A stretch of 64,000 nucleotides of DNA, from the NCBI GenBank assembly GCA_963663975.2, contig CAXXRA010000011.1, positions 186,001 through 250,000 on the forward strand. Direction: 5' to 3'. Numbering within the stretch: position 1 is the first letter of the stretch; every line of letters begins with the position of its first letter. Source of the stretch: JANQRX01 sp963663975. GTDB taxonomy: Bacteria > Pseudomonadota > Alphaproteobacteria > Rhizobiales > Kaistiaceae. Positions 28,162-36,866 of the stretch are shown in pieces. The position numbers and the translations under genes were made by a program. The notes below the pieces were generated by a model. It made no database searches. It was not told where the DNA came from and worked only from the letters and a program-made list of their open reading frames with translations.

Positions 28162-28319
28162 AAGTAAACCATTGAGAATACAGGCTTTACTGGATTTAGG
28201 CTTTGGCTTTGGCGGTTACTGCGCGGGATTTCGCCAACTTTTCGCAAACTCAGCATGCTCGAATCGTTGTCGGCTGATGCCTCGCGTGGTCATGGCGCGC
28301 GGTGTTATTGGAGAAAGAT

Positions 28320-28838
28320 ATGCCTGGCAGACTCGATCCACGGATTTGTAATATTCACATCGACGCTAATACTCTGGATCGGGATGGAAGTGGCCGCGAC
28401 GCGCTACTCGACCGGTTTATGGCACTCCGGGATGCGGGCAAGATCATCATTGTCGTGCCCGATTCCGTTCTTGGTGAGGCTGCCCATCCGAATACGCCAA
28501 CCAGCGTCAGAACGGCGATGCATTCCAAGGTCTATACTTTACCCGTCGCCCGCACTGCCGGCGAAATGGATTTGCTCGCCAAGGTGCGTGCCGCTCTTCG
28601 GGGCAACGCGCAACCAGGTAAGCACGACAAAGATGCAGAGCACCTGTTTGAGGCAGAGAAATACGGGGGTGGTTACTTCATCACGAATGACGGGAGAGTT
28701 TTGCCGAAACGCGGCTGTCTGGACAAGCTCATCGGCCCGGCGCTTTCCATCGTCACGGTTGAAGAATTTCTCGATATTTACGATCGATACCAAAGGGACC
28801 GGCCTGATCCGGCTGACAGCCGGCGGTACCCCGAGTAG
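28320..28838 (+). CDS. PIN-domain-like protein
   Basis: A 172-residue protein with PIN-nuclease-like features: a first Asp in NIHIDANTLD near residue 20, a conserved VVPDSVLGE segment, and the C-terminal KDAEHLFEAEKYGGGYFITNDGRVL pattern in which two Asp residues could complete a metal site. A ribosome binding site (GGAG, 6-base spacing) precedes ATG 28320. No antitoxin gene is evident upstream, so a VapC-type role is unproven. It is the first gene after tRNA-Glu and opens the accessory region. Confidence 0.55.
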   Translation: MPGRLDPRICNIHIDANTLDRDGSGRDALLDRFMALRDAGKIIIVVPDSVLGEAAHPNTPTSVRTAMHSKVYTLPVARTAGEMDLLAKVRAALRGNAQPGKHDKDAEHLFEAEKYGGGYFITNDGRVLPKRGCLDKLIGPALSIVTVEEFLDIYDRYQRDRPDPADSRRYPE

Positions 28839-29062
28839 GCTTGGCCAAGTGGCCGACTGACCCACAAAGGCCGGCGTCTAGACGGCGAAACCGCCTTGTC
28901 GTTTGTTCCGACCGCAGATACCGCCGGACGGTGGCGGTCCACAGCGACCGCTTGTATACGGCGGCGGACGTATTAATCGAATGCAATCAATAACTTGGCG
29001 ACATTACGCCCGCTTTCCGGTATCCTGTCCGAAGCACATTTCATGATGCGGGAGACAGGCGA

Positions 29063-29257
29063 ATGCGGCCATTGACGCTGAAAAAGGTGTTCACCCTTCG
29101 GAGCACTCGGAGATTCCTCGCGGACCTACACGCTGCGGCCGCCGCGGCTGGCTTGACGACCAGCGATTTTATCCGCGTGACAGTTGGCGAGCGAATTGGG
29201 CGCCCGATCCGCCGACCCCGCGAGGACGACCAGGCCTCGACGAAGAGGGCGGCGTAA
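29063..29257 (+). CDS. Small ribbon-helix-helix-like protein
   Basis: A 64-residue basic protein. The segment LHAAAAAAGLTTSDFIRVTV resembles the helix region of CopG/RHH proteins of plasmids and phages, following a short strand-like start (KKVFTLRSTRRF). GGGAG lies about 9 bases before the ATG. It ends 6 bases before the next ORF. Its role is unknown; phage or plasmid origin is inferred from the neighbours. Confidence 0.5.
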   Translation: MRPLTLKKVFTLRSTRRFLADLHAAAAAAGLTTSDFIRVTVGERIGRPIRRPREDDQASTKRAA

Positions 29258-29263
29258 TCCATA

Positions 29264-29727
29264 ATGCACACCGTCCCGCAAATCGCATCGGATCCCAGCC
29301 CGTCACCGGGCGCCGCGGGGCGTGCTGGCGCTGTCGGACTCGCACAAATTCCATTCGACCTGATCGACGATGCTTGGCCCTACGCGGCACCGCTTCTGGC
29401 GTCCGCCCATCGTCGCCTGGGCGGCGACAATCCAGCGAAGTTGTACGATCGTTTGAAGGCTCGCGATTGCGACCTTTGGTTTGCCTGCAACCCGTCAAAT
29501 CTGAACCACCGCTCGCGGCCATGATCACGGGCGTTCGCGGCGATACGGTTTTTATCGAAACGCTCGGCGGCAGGGACATGCACCGCTGGATCGACTTGTT
29601 GCCGGAGTTTGAAGCGCTCGCCAGACAACACGGCATCAAACATATCGAAATCGAAGGCCGGCCGGGCTGGTCGAGGATTTTCGCCGACTATGAAACCAAG
29701 AAGGTCATTTTTGGAAAGGCACTGTAA
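29264..29727 (+). pseudogene. Phage-associated GNAT-like protein, frameshifted
   Basis: Two overlapping frames encode parts of one protein. Frame 1 from 29264 has FDLIDDAWPYAAPLLASAHR and LYDRLKARDCDLWFACNP. Frame 2 continues AAMITGVRGDTVFIETLGG, RDMHRWIDLLPEFEALARQ and the end IEGRPGWSRIFADYETKKV. This layout resembles short GNAT-fold proteins found in virion gene clusters of alphaproteobacterial phages. One base is gained or lost near 29490-29500. It is part of the prophage remnant. Confidence 0.55.
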
Positions 29728-29918
29728 CCGATATTCGGCAGATGACATCCAAATTCGTGGAAATCGTACCACTGGTCGGACCGCCAAGGGAACGGCATCT
29801 CCTTTTGCAGCCATCCGATGGCCTGATTTTAGTGAGCGGCCTCCGTTTGGAGGGCCATTCGGTCATTTTTCTCGCCATCCAGACGCACCTCTCCTGTCGC
29901 TTTCTCCTCACCGTCGAT

Positions 29919-31310
29919 TTCCTCGGCCCTACGCCGGAGCGGGTCTTGGCCGCAGATCATCGATCAGCCGTAGGATTTTCCGAAACAGGTCGCGGGTCAC
30001 CGCCACCTCCGCCAATTGGAACGTGACATAGCGGCCATGGCTGACCACCTTGGCACCGATCTTCACCAGCTTCTCGCGCAGCGTGGTCAACGACCAGTGC
30101 TCCACCTCCTTCGGCAAGGCCAGTGTCCGCATGAAGTTACCGAGATTGTAGGCCAGGGCGTGAAGCTGCAGCCGGACCTCGTTGTTGCGGAACTTCCGGC
30201 ATGACAGCCGGGTCCATCTGATGGCGTTCTTGCCTTCCTTGATGTGCTGCTCCGCCGTACCGCGCTGATTGTAGAAGGCGACCACGCGCTCGGCCGGGCG
30301 GGACAGGTTAGTGACGATGAAGCCGACACGGGGAACCAGTTCGCCGGGGTGCCATTCCACCTTGGCGACCACGCGCCGCTTCCTGTCCCAGCTTCCAGCC
30401 CGATAGCTGAAGCTGGCGTAATAGCGCCGCACATGGTTCGGCGGCCGGCCGAGGGGGCGCGTGAGCAGATGGCCAATGCTTTCCTGAAGAACATGGTTCC
30501 TTGGCAAGCGGATCGCGTACTTGTAGCTCTCGGCTTCCAGGAACTCATAGAGGTCCGGTGAGGCGAAGGCGGCGTCGCCTCGGAAATACAGTCGCACCTT
30601 CCGACCCTTGTAGCGAACGACAACCGGCTTCAGCACGCTTGCCCAGTTATCGGCGCTGTGAACGTTGCCAGGGCGCAGCGAACACCGTTCCAGATCGCCA
30701 AACTGGTTGAACAGGAACAGGGGGTGATAGCAGGTGGAGCCGAAGTGGCCGTTGTAGGCCGTACCCTCTTGGTCGCCATGGGTCGGGCTGACGCTTGAGT
30801 CCATGTCGAGAATGATCATCTTCGGTGGGTGCTGGTCATGAACCCGGTCGATCCACATTCCGTTGATGTCGGCCAAGGCTTCCGTGTTCTCGTCGGTGGC
30901 CAGAAACTCCGTCTCGAACCGAGCCATCTGGCTGGTCGAGGCAGCCTGTCTTTCGATCGCCCTGCCACCGACAATCCACCGCATGGCGGGATCGCGAGCC
31001 AGACGATCGGCATCGTTGACATCATCATATCCGCCGAGCCGGCCAAACACCGACTGACGGAACTGCCCCGTCATGCCATGCCGCCCGTTCTTGCCGGTAC
31101 GACTGTCTTGGAAAAGACCGCCGCCAACCTCGGTCAGGCCAAGGGCATCGTCAAGCTCCCGGTAGGCGAGCAATCCAGCGTCTGACGTAACCTTGGAACC
31201 ATGGAATTCAAGCTTGAGGCGACGGTCGAAATCGACCCGTAAATGGGGGGTCCTGGGTTCACCCGCCGGGTGACACGGGCCTCGCCCGGTGTGATGATGA
31301 TAATGCATTG
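29919..31310 (-). mobile_element. IS1380-family insertion sequence (edges approximate)
   Basis: The transposase gene occupies nearly the whole element. Neither terminal inverted repeats nor a target duplication could be fixed by eye, so the edges are placed just outside the ORF. It sits between two pieces of a phage gene cluster (29264-29727 and 31358 onwards) and so has interrupted the remnant. Confidence 0.6.
29929..31308 (-). CDS. IS1380-family transposase
   Basis: A 459-residue DDE transposase. Recognisable features are the N-terminal SKVTSDAGLLAYRELDDALG, the catalytic Asp region ILDMDSSVSPTHGDQEG followed by AYNGHFGSTCYHPLF, the second Asp in LYFRGDAAFASPDLY, and the C-terminal YNQRGTAEQHIKEGKNA with the catalytic Glu. 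The first 20 or so residues (His-rich) may be upstream of the true start. The ORF is intact and could be active. Confidence 0.92.
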   Translation of the reverse strand: MHYHHHTGRGPCHPAGEPRTPHLRVDFDRRLKLEFHGSKVTSDAGLLAYRELDDALGLTEVGGGLFQDSRTGKNGRHGMTGQFRQSVFGRLGGYDDVNDADRLARDPAMRWIVGGRAIERQAASTSQMARFETEFLATDENTEALADINGMWIDRVHDQHPPKMIILDMDSSVSPTHGDQEGTAYNGHFGSTCYHPLFLFNQFGDLERCSLRPGNVHSADNWASVLKPVVVRYKGRKVRLYFRGDAAFASPDLYEFLEAESYKYAIRLPRNHVLQESIGHLLTRPLGRPPNHVRRYYASFSYRAGSWDRKRRVVAKVEWHPGELVPRVGFIVTNLSRPAERVVAFYNQRGTAEQHIKEGKNAIRWTRLSCRKFRNNEVRLQLHALAYNLGNFMRTLALPKEVEHWSLTTLREKLVKIGAKVVSHGRYVTFQLAEVAVTRDLFRKILRLIDDLRPRPAPA

Positions 31311-31357
31311 ATTCTTATAGCAGAATCGACCATGCGCGTCATCAAATTGCAATTCAT

Positions 31358-32107
31358 TTGGGAAATCCGGGTGTAATAGGCGGCAAGACGGTACAGAAAA
31401 CCACTTCGGAGCCATGGGGGCCGGCGCAACCCTTTCCTGAGGACTTGTTGGGCCAAGCGCAGGGGCACGCCCGAGGCGATTTCGTCACCGGGGGCTCGCG
31501 CCAATTCCTGTCAGCATTGGATCGGCAGGCGGACATGCTCACGAGCGATATCAATCGCAGCATCGGGATGCAGGGTCGCACGGGCTCCGCCTTCCATGCG
31601 AACGCGGCGAGAACGTCGGTAACTTCCGCAACGATGCCATGGCCCGCGAGATGCAGCGTCAACAGGGCCTCCAACTTGGGTACGGGGGATTAATCGCGGG
31701 CATCGGGCAGAGCGGCGGAACGCGGACGACTGAGGAATCGGGCGGCTCACCGTTTGGCCAGGCCCTCGGGGGTGCGTTGGGCCTTGCCCAGTTGGGCGCC
31801 TCAGCGGGGCTCTTCGGCCCCGTGGGGATGGGCGTTGGCGCACTCACCGGCGGCATGGGTGGCGCAGGGCGGCCGTGCGGTCACGCTGGACTTGCCCGAG
31901 ATTTCGTCCGCTGGTGGCGTCGTGAACGCTATCGGCGCCATTGCGAAAGCCGCGGCGGCGGGAACCATCACGCCGACAGAAGCAAAGGACTTGGCCGCAA
32001 TGATTGAGGGGCAGCGTCGAGCTATCGAAACGACCGATCTTGCCGAGCGCATGACCAGGCTTGAAGAACTTATCCAAGCGCAACCCCCGGCTGGGCGGCG
32101 CGTCTAA
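31358..32107 (+). pseudogene. Phage tail-type protein fused to the end of a DUF5681-like protein, frameshifted
   Basis: The 5' part reads GKTVQKTTSEPWGPAQPF and LTSDINRSIGMQGRTGSAFH. After a shift near 31605 it continues FRNDAMAREMQRQQGLQLG and a glycine-rich hydrophobic segment. This is the pattern of a tail or internal virion protein common in alphaproteobacterial phages. A further shift near 31865 joins it to LDLPEISSAGGVVNAIGAI, TITPTEAKDLAAMIEGQRR and IETTDLAERMTRLEELI, the typical C-terminal end of DUF5681 proteins that neighbour terminase genes. It is therefore a collapsed remnant of two phage genes. Confidence 0.55.
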
Positions 32108-32139
32108 AATAGACCGATTTAGATGATGAGGGACGGACC

Positions 32140-32316
32140 ATGACCGGCAACATTTCACGACGGTTGGCAGCGGCTGAAGGCCAACTTCAGACAGGCGGAC
32201 ATACCATTCTCACTGTCGTCGACCCCGGCGAGACCGAAGCCGAAGAACCGATCGGGACGGCCGACACCATCATCCGGGTCTTCACTGGCGTCCCGCGCAG
32301 TCGGAGAGCCGCATGA
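32140..32316 (+). CDS. Small phage-like ORF 1
   Basis: A 58-residue ORF beginning MTGNISRRLAAAEGQLQ, too short to have been listed in the supplied set. It starts 32 bases after the DUF5681-like end and overlaps the next ORF by ATGA. The N-terminus resembles those of ORFs 2, 3 and 4 nearby (Arg/Lys, hydrophobic, AE repeat). No function is known. Confidence 0.4.
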   Translation: MTGNISRRLAAAEGQLQTGGHTILTVVDPGETEAEEPIGTADTIIRVFTGVPRSRRAA

Positions 32317-32570
32317 GGCCTGGAAACATCGACCGGCGTTTGACCGCAGCCGAGGCACAGCTGAAGGCCACCGGCGGGCCTCGAAAGATTGTCGTCGAGG
32401 TCTATGAAGACGCTGACGATGCTGACCTGCTGTTTGCCGTTGGCTCGCTGCGCGACGAGGACGAAATTATCAATATTGGGACGGCCGGACCGGTGTCCGG
32501 TCGGAGCGGCGAGAGTGACCGTCATCAGTTCCGACCCGCCATTGTCCAGCTACGTCGGCCCGACCCATGA
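32313..32570 (+). CDS. Small phage-like ORF 2
   Basis: An 85-residue ORF, translationally coupled to ORF 1 by ATGA. It begins NIDRRLTAAEAQLKATG, close to ISRRLAAAEGQLQTGG of ORF 1, then IVVEVYEDADDADLLFAVG. It looks like a paralogue of its neighbour. Its C-terminus may be shifted, because the adjacent frame is also open. Confidence 0.4.
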   Translation: MRPGNIDRRLTAAEAQLKATGGPRKIVVEVYEDADDADLLFAVGSLRDEDEIINIGTAGPVSGRSGESDRHQFRPAIVQLRRPDP

Positions 32571-32604
32571 AGAATGGCTCGACGAACTCAGTGAGTCTTG
32601 ATCC

Positions 32605-32820
32605 ATGCGCAGTCTCCAAACCCGCATCGATCAGGCTGAACGCAGCGTGAGCGTACCCGAACCGTCGCAGGCCGTGAGTTTGTTTTATGTCACAGGTCAC
32701 GTGCCTGGCACGAGTGTTGAGACCTTCTTATCCCGACAGTCGCACCACCCGTTCAGCGACGACGATTTCAACATAGTTGTCACCGGACCCGCGAACGACG
32801 CCGGATGTCCCGGCCGTTGA
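32605..32820 (+). CDS. Small phage-like ORF 3
   Basis: A 71-residue ORF with the same opening pattern (MRSLQTRIDQAERSV) and a central LFYVTGHVPGTSVETFL that matches RFYVEGNEPGVDVADFL in ORF 4 at 34109. The end runs into the start of the duplicated segment at about 32785, so the C-terminus may be truncated. Unknown function. Confidence 0.4.
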   Translation: MRSLQTRIDQAERSVSVPEPSQAVSLFYVTGHVPGTSVETFLSRQSHHPFSDDDFNIVVTGPANDAGCPGR

Positions 32821-33620
32821 GCCATATCGTGTTTTGGGAGTCCATCGATCGGGGCAGAACCCAAAGGGAGAACATCTTGGGAAAGCCGGCTTGAGAACGC
32901 CGAACGATTCCATGCCGCGCTGGCGGACGATCGAGCCTCCGCGTGAGTTCGCCGCCGTCGAAGGGAACGAGCCGGATGAGTGGACCGTGCGCCGACATCG
33001 CCGCGGCATGGGGACCGTCTACGCTCGCAAGGCCATAGCGACATCGGTCCGGACGTTCTCGCCAGGTCACCACCATCATCCCGGGCGGGCAAAGCGGAGG
33101 ATGGCAGGCGATCGAGGCGCCTGTTGCTCGTAGACGTGACGGACCAATTGTCGGCAACATCTGCCCGAGCGACCTGGCGAAGGCGCGTGGCGCGCACCCG
33201 AAGTCGGCCGTGTTCCCGCCCTTGGGGCAGGTTTTCCGCAGAAGATGAGGCCAGGGCCATCGGATTTACGGAACTCGACCGCTAGTCATCCGCCCCATGG
33301 ACGGTCTGCATGTGGCGGCCCCCTGCTCCGCAAATGGCGGCGATCGGCGTCAGCCGGCGATGGCAAATCGGCGACAAGCATGTCCTGAGATCGTGGTCGT
33401 CCGGGGCGAAGCGGAAAACTGACCGATTGATCACGACAATCTCCTCGCCATGTGCTCGATCCGGCACTGCCCCGGCGTAGCTGGATGGCGCCGCTCAGCA
33501 AAGCGATCCGAAACACCTTCGGTGTGGCCGGCGAAAACGCCAGGTCCACAGGGCCGGTGACACAGCACGGCGGTTGTCCCCATTTCTCATTTGACGACGG
33601 CGTCCCGCACCGGGCGATCC
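32785..33620. repeat. Diverged direct repeat, copy 1 (degenerate)
   Basis: This stretch aligns along its length with 34042-34720 in the same orientation but with many short insertions and substitutions. Shared anchors are GAGCCATATCGTGTTTTGGG (32819 and 34065), CGAAGGGAACGAGCCGG (32957 and 34196), GACATCGGTCCGGACGTTCT (33039 and 34250), CTTGGGGCAGGTTTTCCGCA (33222 and 34393), and GAGATCGTGGTCGTCCGG (33389 and 34544). The segment includes a decayed version of ORF 4 and of the 3' end of the lipoprotein gene. No intact gene survives. Confidence 0.75.
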
Positions 33621-33627
33621 ACAGGCC

Positions 33628-34041
33628 TTGGACCGCGCAAACAAGGCCGAGCGGCTCTTGCGCAACCTGGCCCGGCGTCTGGAGCATGAGGAACCGGGCG
33701 TCTCGGGCAGCATCCTGGAGGGGCTGGACGGATCCTCACCATCATCCGCCTCGGCCTGCCGCACGAACTCCGGCGCTCGCTTGCCTGGCCACGAGAACGC
33801 GCTCGGCACGGTGCGTCAGGTCACCCGCAAGTCAAACGCTGGAGGAATTCCATGGACCGCCGCCGGCCTCGGAGGCCCATGCTGACCTCTCCGTCGCCTC
33901 AAGGCCTATCGAGCTGCCGGTAACCGAAACGCTCTCCAGGAGCACTTGAGAATGCTCACGCCGACTGCCATTGAAACGGATCATGGAAGGCAGCGAACAT
34001 CAACCAGCGAAGCCTGCCCGGCGAATTTCCAGAGATCCTGA
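33628..34041 (+). pseudogene. IS256-family transposase C-terminal remnant
   Basis: Fragments in several frames give NKAERLLRNLARRLEHEE and GSILEGLD, then ILTIIRLGLPHELRRSLA, ENALGTVRQVTRK, VKRWRNS, and LRRLKAYRAAGNRNALQEHL to a stop at 34041. This is the C-terminal third of an IS256/Mutator-type transposase broken by at least three frameshifts. It lies exactly between the two copies of the diverged direct repeat. Confidence 0.75.
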
Positions 34042-34720
34042 CATTCGACCCGACGCCGGCCGTTGAGCCATATCGTGTTTTGGGAGTCCATCGATCGGGG
34101 CAGATCAAATGAGAAATCTTGGAAGCCGGCTTGAGAACGCCGAACGACATGTGCATGGCGATCGAGCCTCCGCGTGAGTTCAAGCGCTTCTACGTCGAAG
34201 GGAACGAGCCGGGAGTGGACGTCGCGGACTTCCTACGCTCGCAAGGCCATGACATCGGTCCGGACGTTCTCGCCATCATCACCACCATCATCCCCGCGGA
34301 GGATGGCAAGGCGATCGAGGCGCCGTTTGTAGACGTGACGGACCAATTTCGGCAACAGAGGGCATAGGCTGGCGCGCCCCTTCGTGTTCCAGCCCTTGGG
34401 GCAGGTTTTCCGCAGCATCTACGCGCGCGAGGCTCCGCCCCATGGATGGCCGGCACGTGCCGGCCCCCTCCGCTCACGCAAATCGGCTCAGCTCGTAGAG
34501 CCAGGACGTCAGCCGGCGTTCAAATCGAAGCCGACATAGATGATGAGATCGTGGTCGTCCGGACCCAGCGGAAAACTGACCTGATTGATCACCTGTGAAA
34601 AATCGGCGCCGTAGCTGGGCGCCGCCACGGTGACGGGAAAACGAAACAGTTCGGTGAACAGCACGGTGTTGTCGCTTTGTTTGACGACGGCAACCCGCAC
34701 CGGAAGATCCACATTGCCCG
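34042..34720. repeat. Diverged direct repeat, copy 2 (less decayed)
   Basis: The better preserved copy of the segment also found at 32785-33620. It holds ORF 4 (34109-34367) and runs into the 3' part of the lipoprotein gene on the opposite strand (34509 onwards). Its left edge starts immediately after the stop of the IS256-type remnant. Confidence 0.75.
34109..34367 (+). pseudogene. Small phage-like ORF 4, frameshifted
   Basis: ATG 34109 gives MRNLGSRLENAERHVHG. After a one-base shift near 34150 the frame continues AIEPPREFKRFYVEGNEPG, VDVADFLRSQGHDIGPDV and FVDVTDQFRQQRA to 34367. It is homologous to ORF 3 (32605) and to the decayed copy at about 32880-33170. The family is unknown to me. 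The shift may be genuine or an assembly error. Confidence 0.4.
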
Positions 34721-35102
34721 CACCGCCTTTGGGACCGGCCACCACGCGCCCGCTGATCCCCAGTTTCACAGCCATGGTTCCGGCCGTCGGCGTGCTGCAC
34801 TCCCGCGCCATCTTGCCGATCGAGGCCTGGTAACGGATCTGATCCTGGCGTCCCTCCTGCCCTTTCACGAACACCTGCAAGGTCTCGGCGTAAATCCTGA
34901 ATTCGACCGGTGGGCAATAAGCGGGCCTGAGAAAGTCCTCCGTGTCGAAGTCCGGTTCCCGGCTGTTGCTTGATCCGCCGCCGAACAGGCCGGCAATCCC
35001 GCCGGTACTGGCGCAGCCCGCCAGGACCACACACGCGGCGACGATCGCCAGGGAGCGCGGCGCGCTTCGGCGAAAGCCAATTCTTCCAGCGAACAATCCC
35101 AT
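34509..35102 (-). CDS. Putative lipoprotein, function unknown
   Basis: A 197-residue protein with a lipoprotein signal: basic n-region (RIGFRRSAPR), hydrophobic SLAIVAACVVLAGC with lipobox LAGC, then a Gly/Ser linker. The mature part contains PPVEFRIYAETLQVF, MAVKLGISGRVVAGPKGG, and a C-terminal segment with VNQVSFPLGPDDHDLIIYVG, probably a beta-rich periplasmic domain. The start at 35102 places GAGGGAG directly before the ATG and gives a proper signal. The 3' end is duplicated in decayed form at about 33340-33620. Core-type gene stranded among mobile DNA. Confidence 0.75.
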   Translation of the reverse strand: MGLFAGRIGFRRSAPRSLAIVAACVVLAGCASTGGIAGLFGGGSSNSREPDFDTEDFLRPAYCPPVEFRIYAETLQVFVKGQEGRQDQIRYQASIGKMARECSTPTAGTMAVKLGISGRVVAGPKGGAGNVDLPVRVAVVKQSDNTVLFTELFRFPVTVAAPSYGADFSQVINQVSFPLGPDDHDLIIYVGFDLNAG

Positions 35103-35788
35103 CTCCCTCGTCGACTCCTTCTGCCGGCGGGCATGTCGACCGTACGCCGGTGGGGGAAGACGGTCGCACCACGAGCCGGTCGTGAACCCTCTCGCCAAAT
35201 CGGCCTCGGATCGGCATCCGGCTCGGCGCCTAGTATGCTTTTCGGACGTCGATGTCGACCAGACGGATCTCCTGGTCAGACGTGGCGATCCTGACATTCT
35301 GCCTGTTGCCGTTGGTCGTCACGACCAGTTGCGCCACAAATCCCGGTCCATTGAGCGCGGAAGGCCGTTGTGGGCAAGACCAAAGTGCCAAAACCGGCCG
35401 TGGGAAGGGGCTCCAGCAGGGAAACGGAAATCGATACGAAAAGTCGGCCATCAACCATCAATAGACGGACATGGCGAAGCGAACTCGCGACGGCGGTTGA
35501 GTGCCATGTGTGGACGGCTCCGAGTTGGCAAGGGTTTTCTGAACGATATCGCACGGGCTGGTCGGAGCTGCCATGTGTTCGGCCTGTTGATGCGGCGTCT
35601 TCAAATGGCCGCTGGCCATAATGCTCTCCGCGAGATCGGGTCCCGGTCATAAGCACGCGCTCTTTAGGCGCCGTGGCACTTGTGGGTTGTCCCGATCTCA
35701 TGGGCCGACTGGCTTGGGTGCGTTATCTGTTCACTGCCCTTTCCAACCTCGTTTGCAGGACATCGTCTCCTGCGCGTCTCGATTGCTC
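35103..35788. other. Gap with fragments only
   Basis: No intact gene is supported. On the minus strand at about 35230-35350 a fragment reads ALNGPGFVAQLVVTTNGNRQ and IRLVDIDVRKAY, which looks like the end of a small exported protein but lacks a start. Near 35480-35620 the minus strand holds a short ORF-like motif (MAAPTSPCDIVQKTLANSEP) of a type often seen in non-coding DNA of related bacteria. The right end belongs to the IS1111-type element. Confidence 0.4.
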
Positions 35789-36866
35789 CTACGTAGCTAC
35801 AGGCTGTGGGGCCCGATATTTCTCATTGCGCGCCATCATCGCCCAGGCGATCCGGGCAATCTTGTTGGCCAAGGCGATGGCAGCGACCTTGATTGATCGC
35901 CGCTCCATGAGCCGGACCAGCCAGGGGTGGCGGGTGTAGCCTAACTGTTTGGCTCGCTTGATCACGGATAGTGCCCCAACGAATAGTAGTCGCCGCAGGT
36001 AGCGATTGCCCGCCTTCGAGATCGAGCCGAGACGCTCCTTGCCGCCGGTGGAGGATTGCTTTGGCACCAGCCCGATCCAGGCACTCAGATCACGCCCTGA
36101 ACGGAAGACGTGGGGATCGGGGATGCTGGCAACAAGGGCCGTAGCGATGAGCGGGCCAACACCGGGAATGGCTTCAAGGCGCTTGCTGGTCTTGCTGCTC
36201 CGGTGGGAGACGAGAATGCGCCGATCCGCATCTCGGATCTGCCGCTTCACCAGCTCAAGCTGTGCCGCCAGGGCCATCAGGCAGTCGCGTGCTGCCGATG
36301 GAAGGCGGTCATCCTCCCCCTTGGCGATGAGAGCCAGCAATTGCTCAACACCATGGCGCCCGACACCGGCAACAATACCGAACTCGGCCAGGTGGGCGCG
36401 GATTGCGTTGATCAGTGTCGTGCGCTGGCGAACGAACAAGTGCCGGGTCCGGTGAAGCATCAAGACCGATTGCTGCTCGGGGGTCTTGATCGGCACGAAG
36501 CGCATGGTCGGGCGTTGGACCGCCTCGCAGATGGCTTCAGCATCAGCCGCATCGTTCTTGTTCCGCTTCACGTAGGGCTTCACATAGCGTGGCGGCATCA
36601 TCCGCACCTCATGGCCCAGTTGCTCAAGCTCCCGCGCCCAGTGGTGTGACGTTGCACACGCCTCCATCCCTACCAGGCAGCGCGGCAACTTCTCAAAGAA
36701 CGGCAGAACAGACCGGCGTCTCAATTGCCGGCGGACCACAGGCTCACCTGTTGCATCGATGCCGTGGACCTGGAAAACACTCTTCGCCAGATCAATTCCG
36801 ATGGTGGTAACGTCTTTCATGGATGGCTCCTTCCTCGCGGTTCCTTAAACACCGCACTGTGGCACC
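35655..36866 (-). mobile_element. IS110-family (IS1111-type) element, edges approximate
   Basis: One transposase gene with non-coding flanks. Short similar sequences flank it in direct orientation: CTCTTTAGG...CCGTGGCAC near 35660-35680 and TTCCTTAAAC...CTGTGGCAC near 36841-36865. Downstream of the transposase stop (towards lower coordinates) the transcript could form a hairpin GCAGGA/TCCTGC (35757-35775). In IS1111-type elements this downstream region encodes the guide (seek/bridge) RNA. The exact ends are unresolved. Confidence 0.55.
35789..36820 (-). CDS. IS110-family transposase (IS1111 group)
   Basis: A 343-residue DEDD transposase. The N-terminal RuvC-like domain shows TIGIDLAKSVFQVHG (first Asp), CLVGMEACATSHHWAREL (Glu) and VKRNKNDAADAEAICEA (Asp pair), and the C-terminal transposase_20 domain has LEAIPGVGPLIATAL and SAWIGLVPKQSSTGGKERLG with its conserved Ser. 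The AEAICEA variant is characteristic of the IS1111 group. The ORF is complete. This family recombines through an RNA guide that specifies donor and target sites. Confidence 0.93.
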   Translation of the reverse strand: MKDVTTIGIDLAKSVFQVHGIDATGEPVVRRQLRRRSVLPFFEKLPRCLVGMEACATSHHWARELEQLGHEVRMMPPRYVKPYVKRNKNDAADAEAICEAVQRPTMRFVPIKTPEQQSVLMLHRTRHLFVRQRTTLINAIRAHLAEFGIVAGVGRHGVEQLLALIAKGEDDRLPSAARDCLMALAAQLELVKRQIRDADRRILVSHRSSKTSKRLEAIPGVGPLIATALVASIPDPHVFRSGRDLSAWIGLVPKQSSTGGKERLGSISKAGNRYLRRLLFVGALSVIKRAKQLGYTRHPWLVRLMERRSIKVAAIALANKIARIAWAMMARNEKYRAPQPVAT

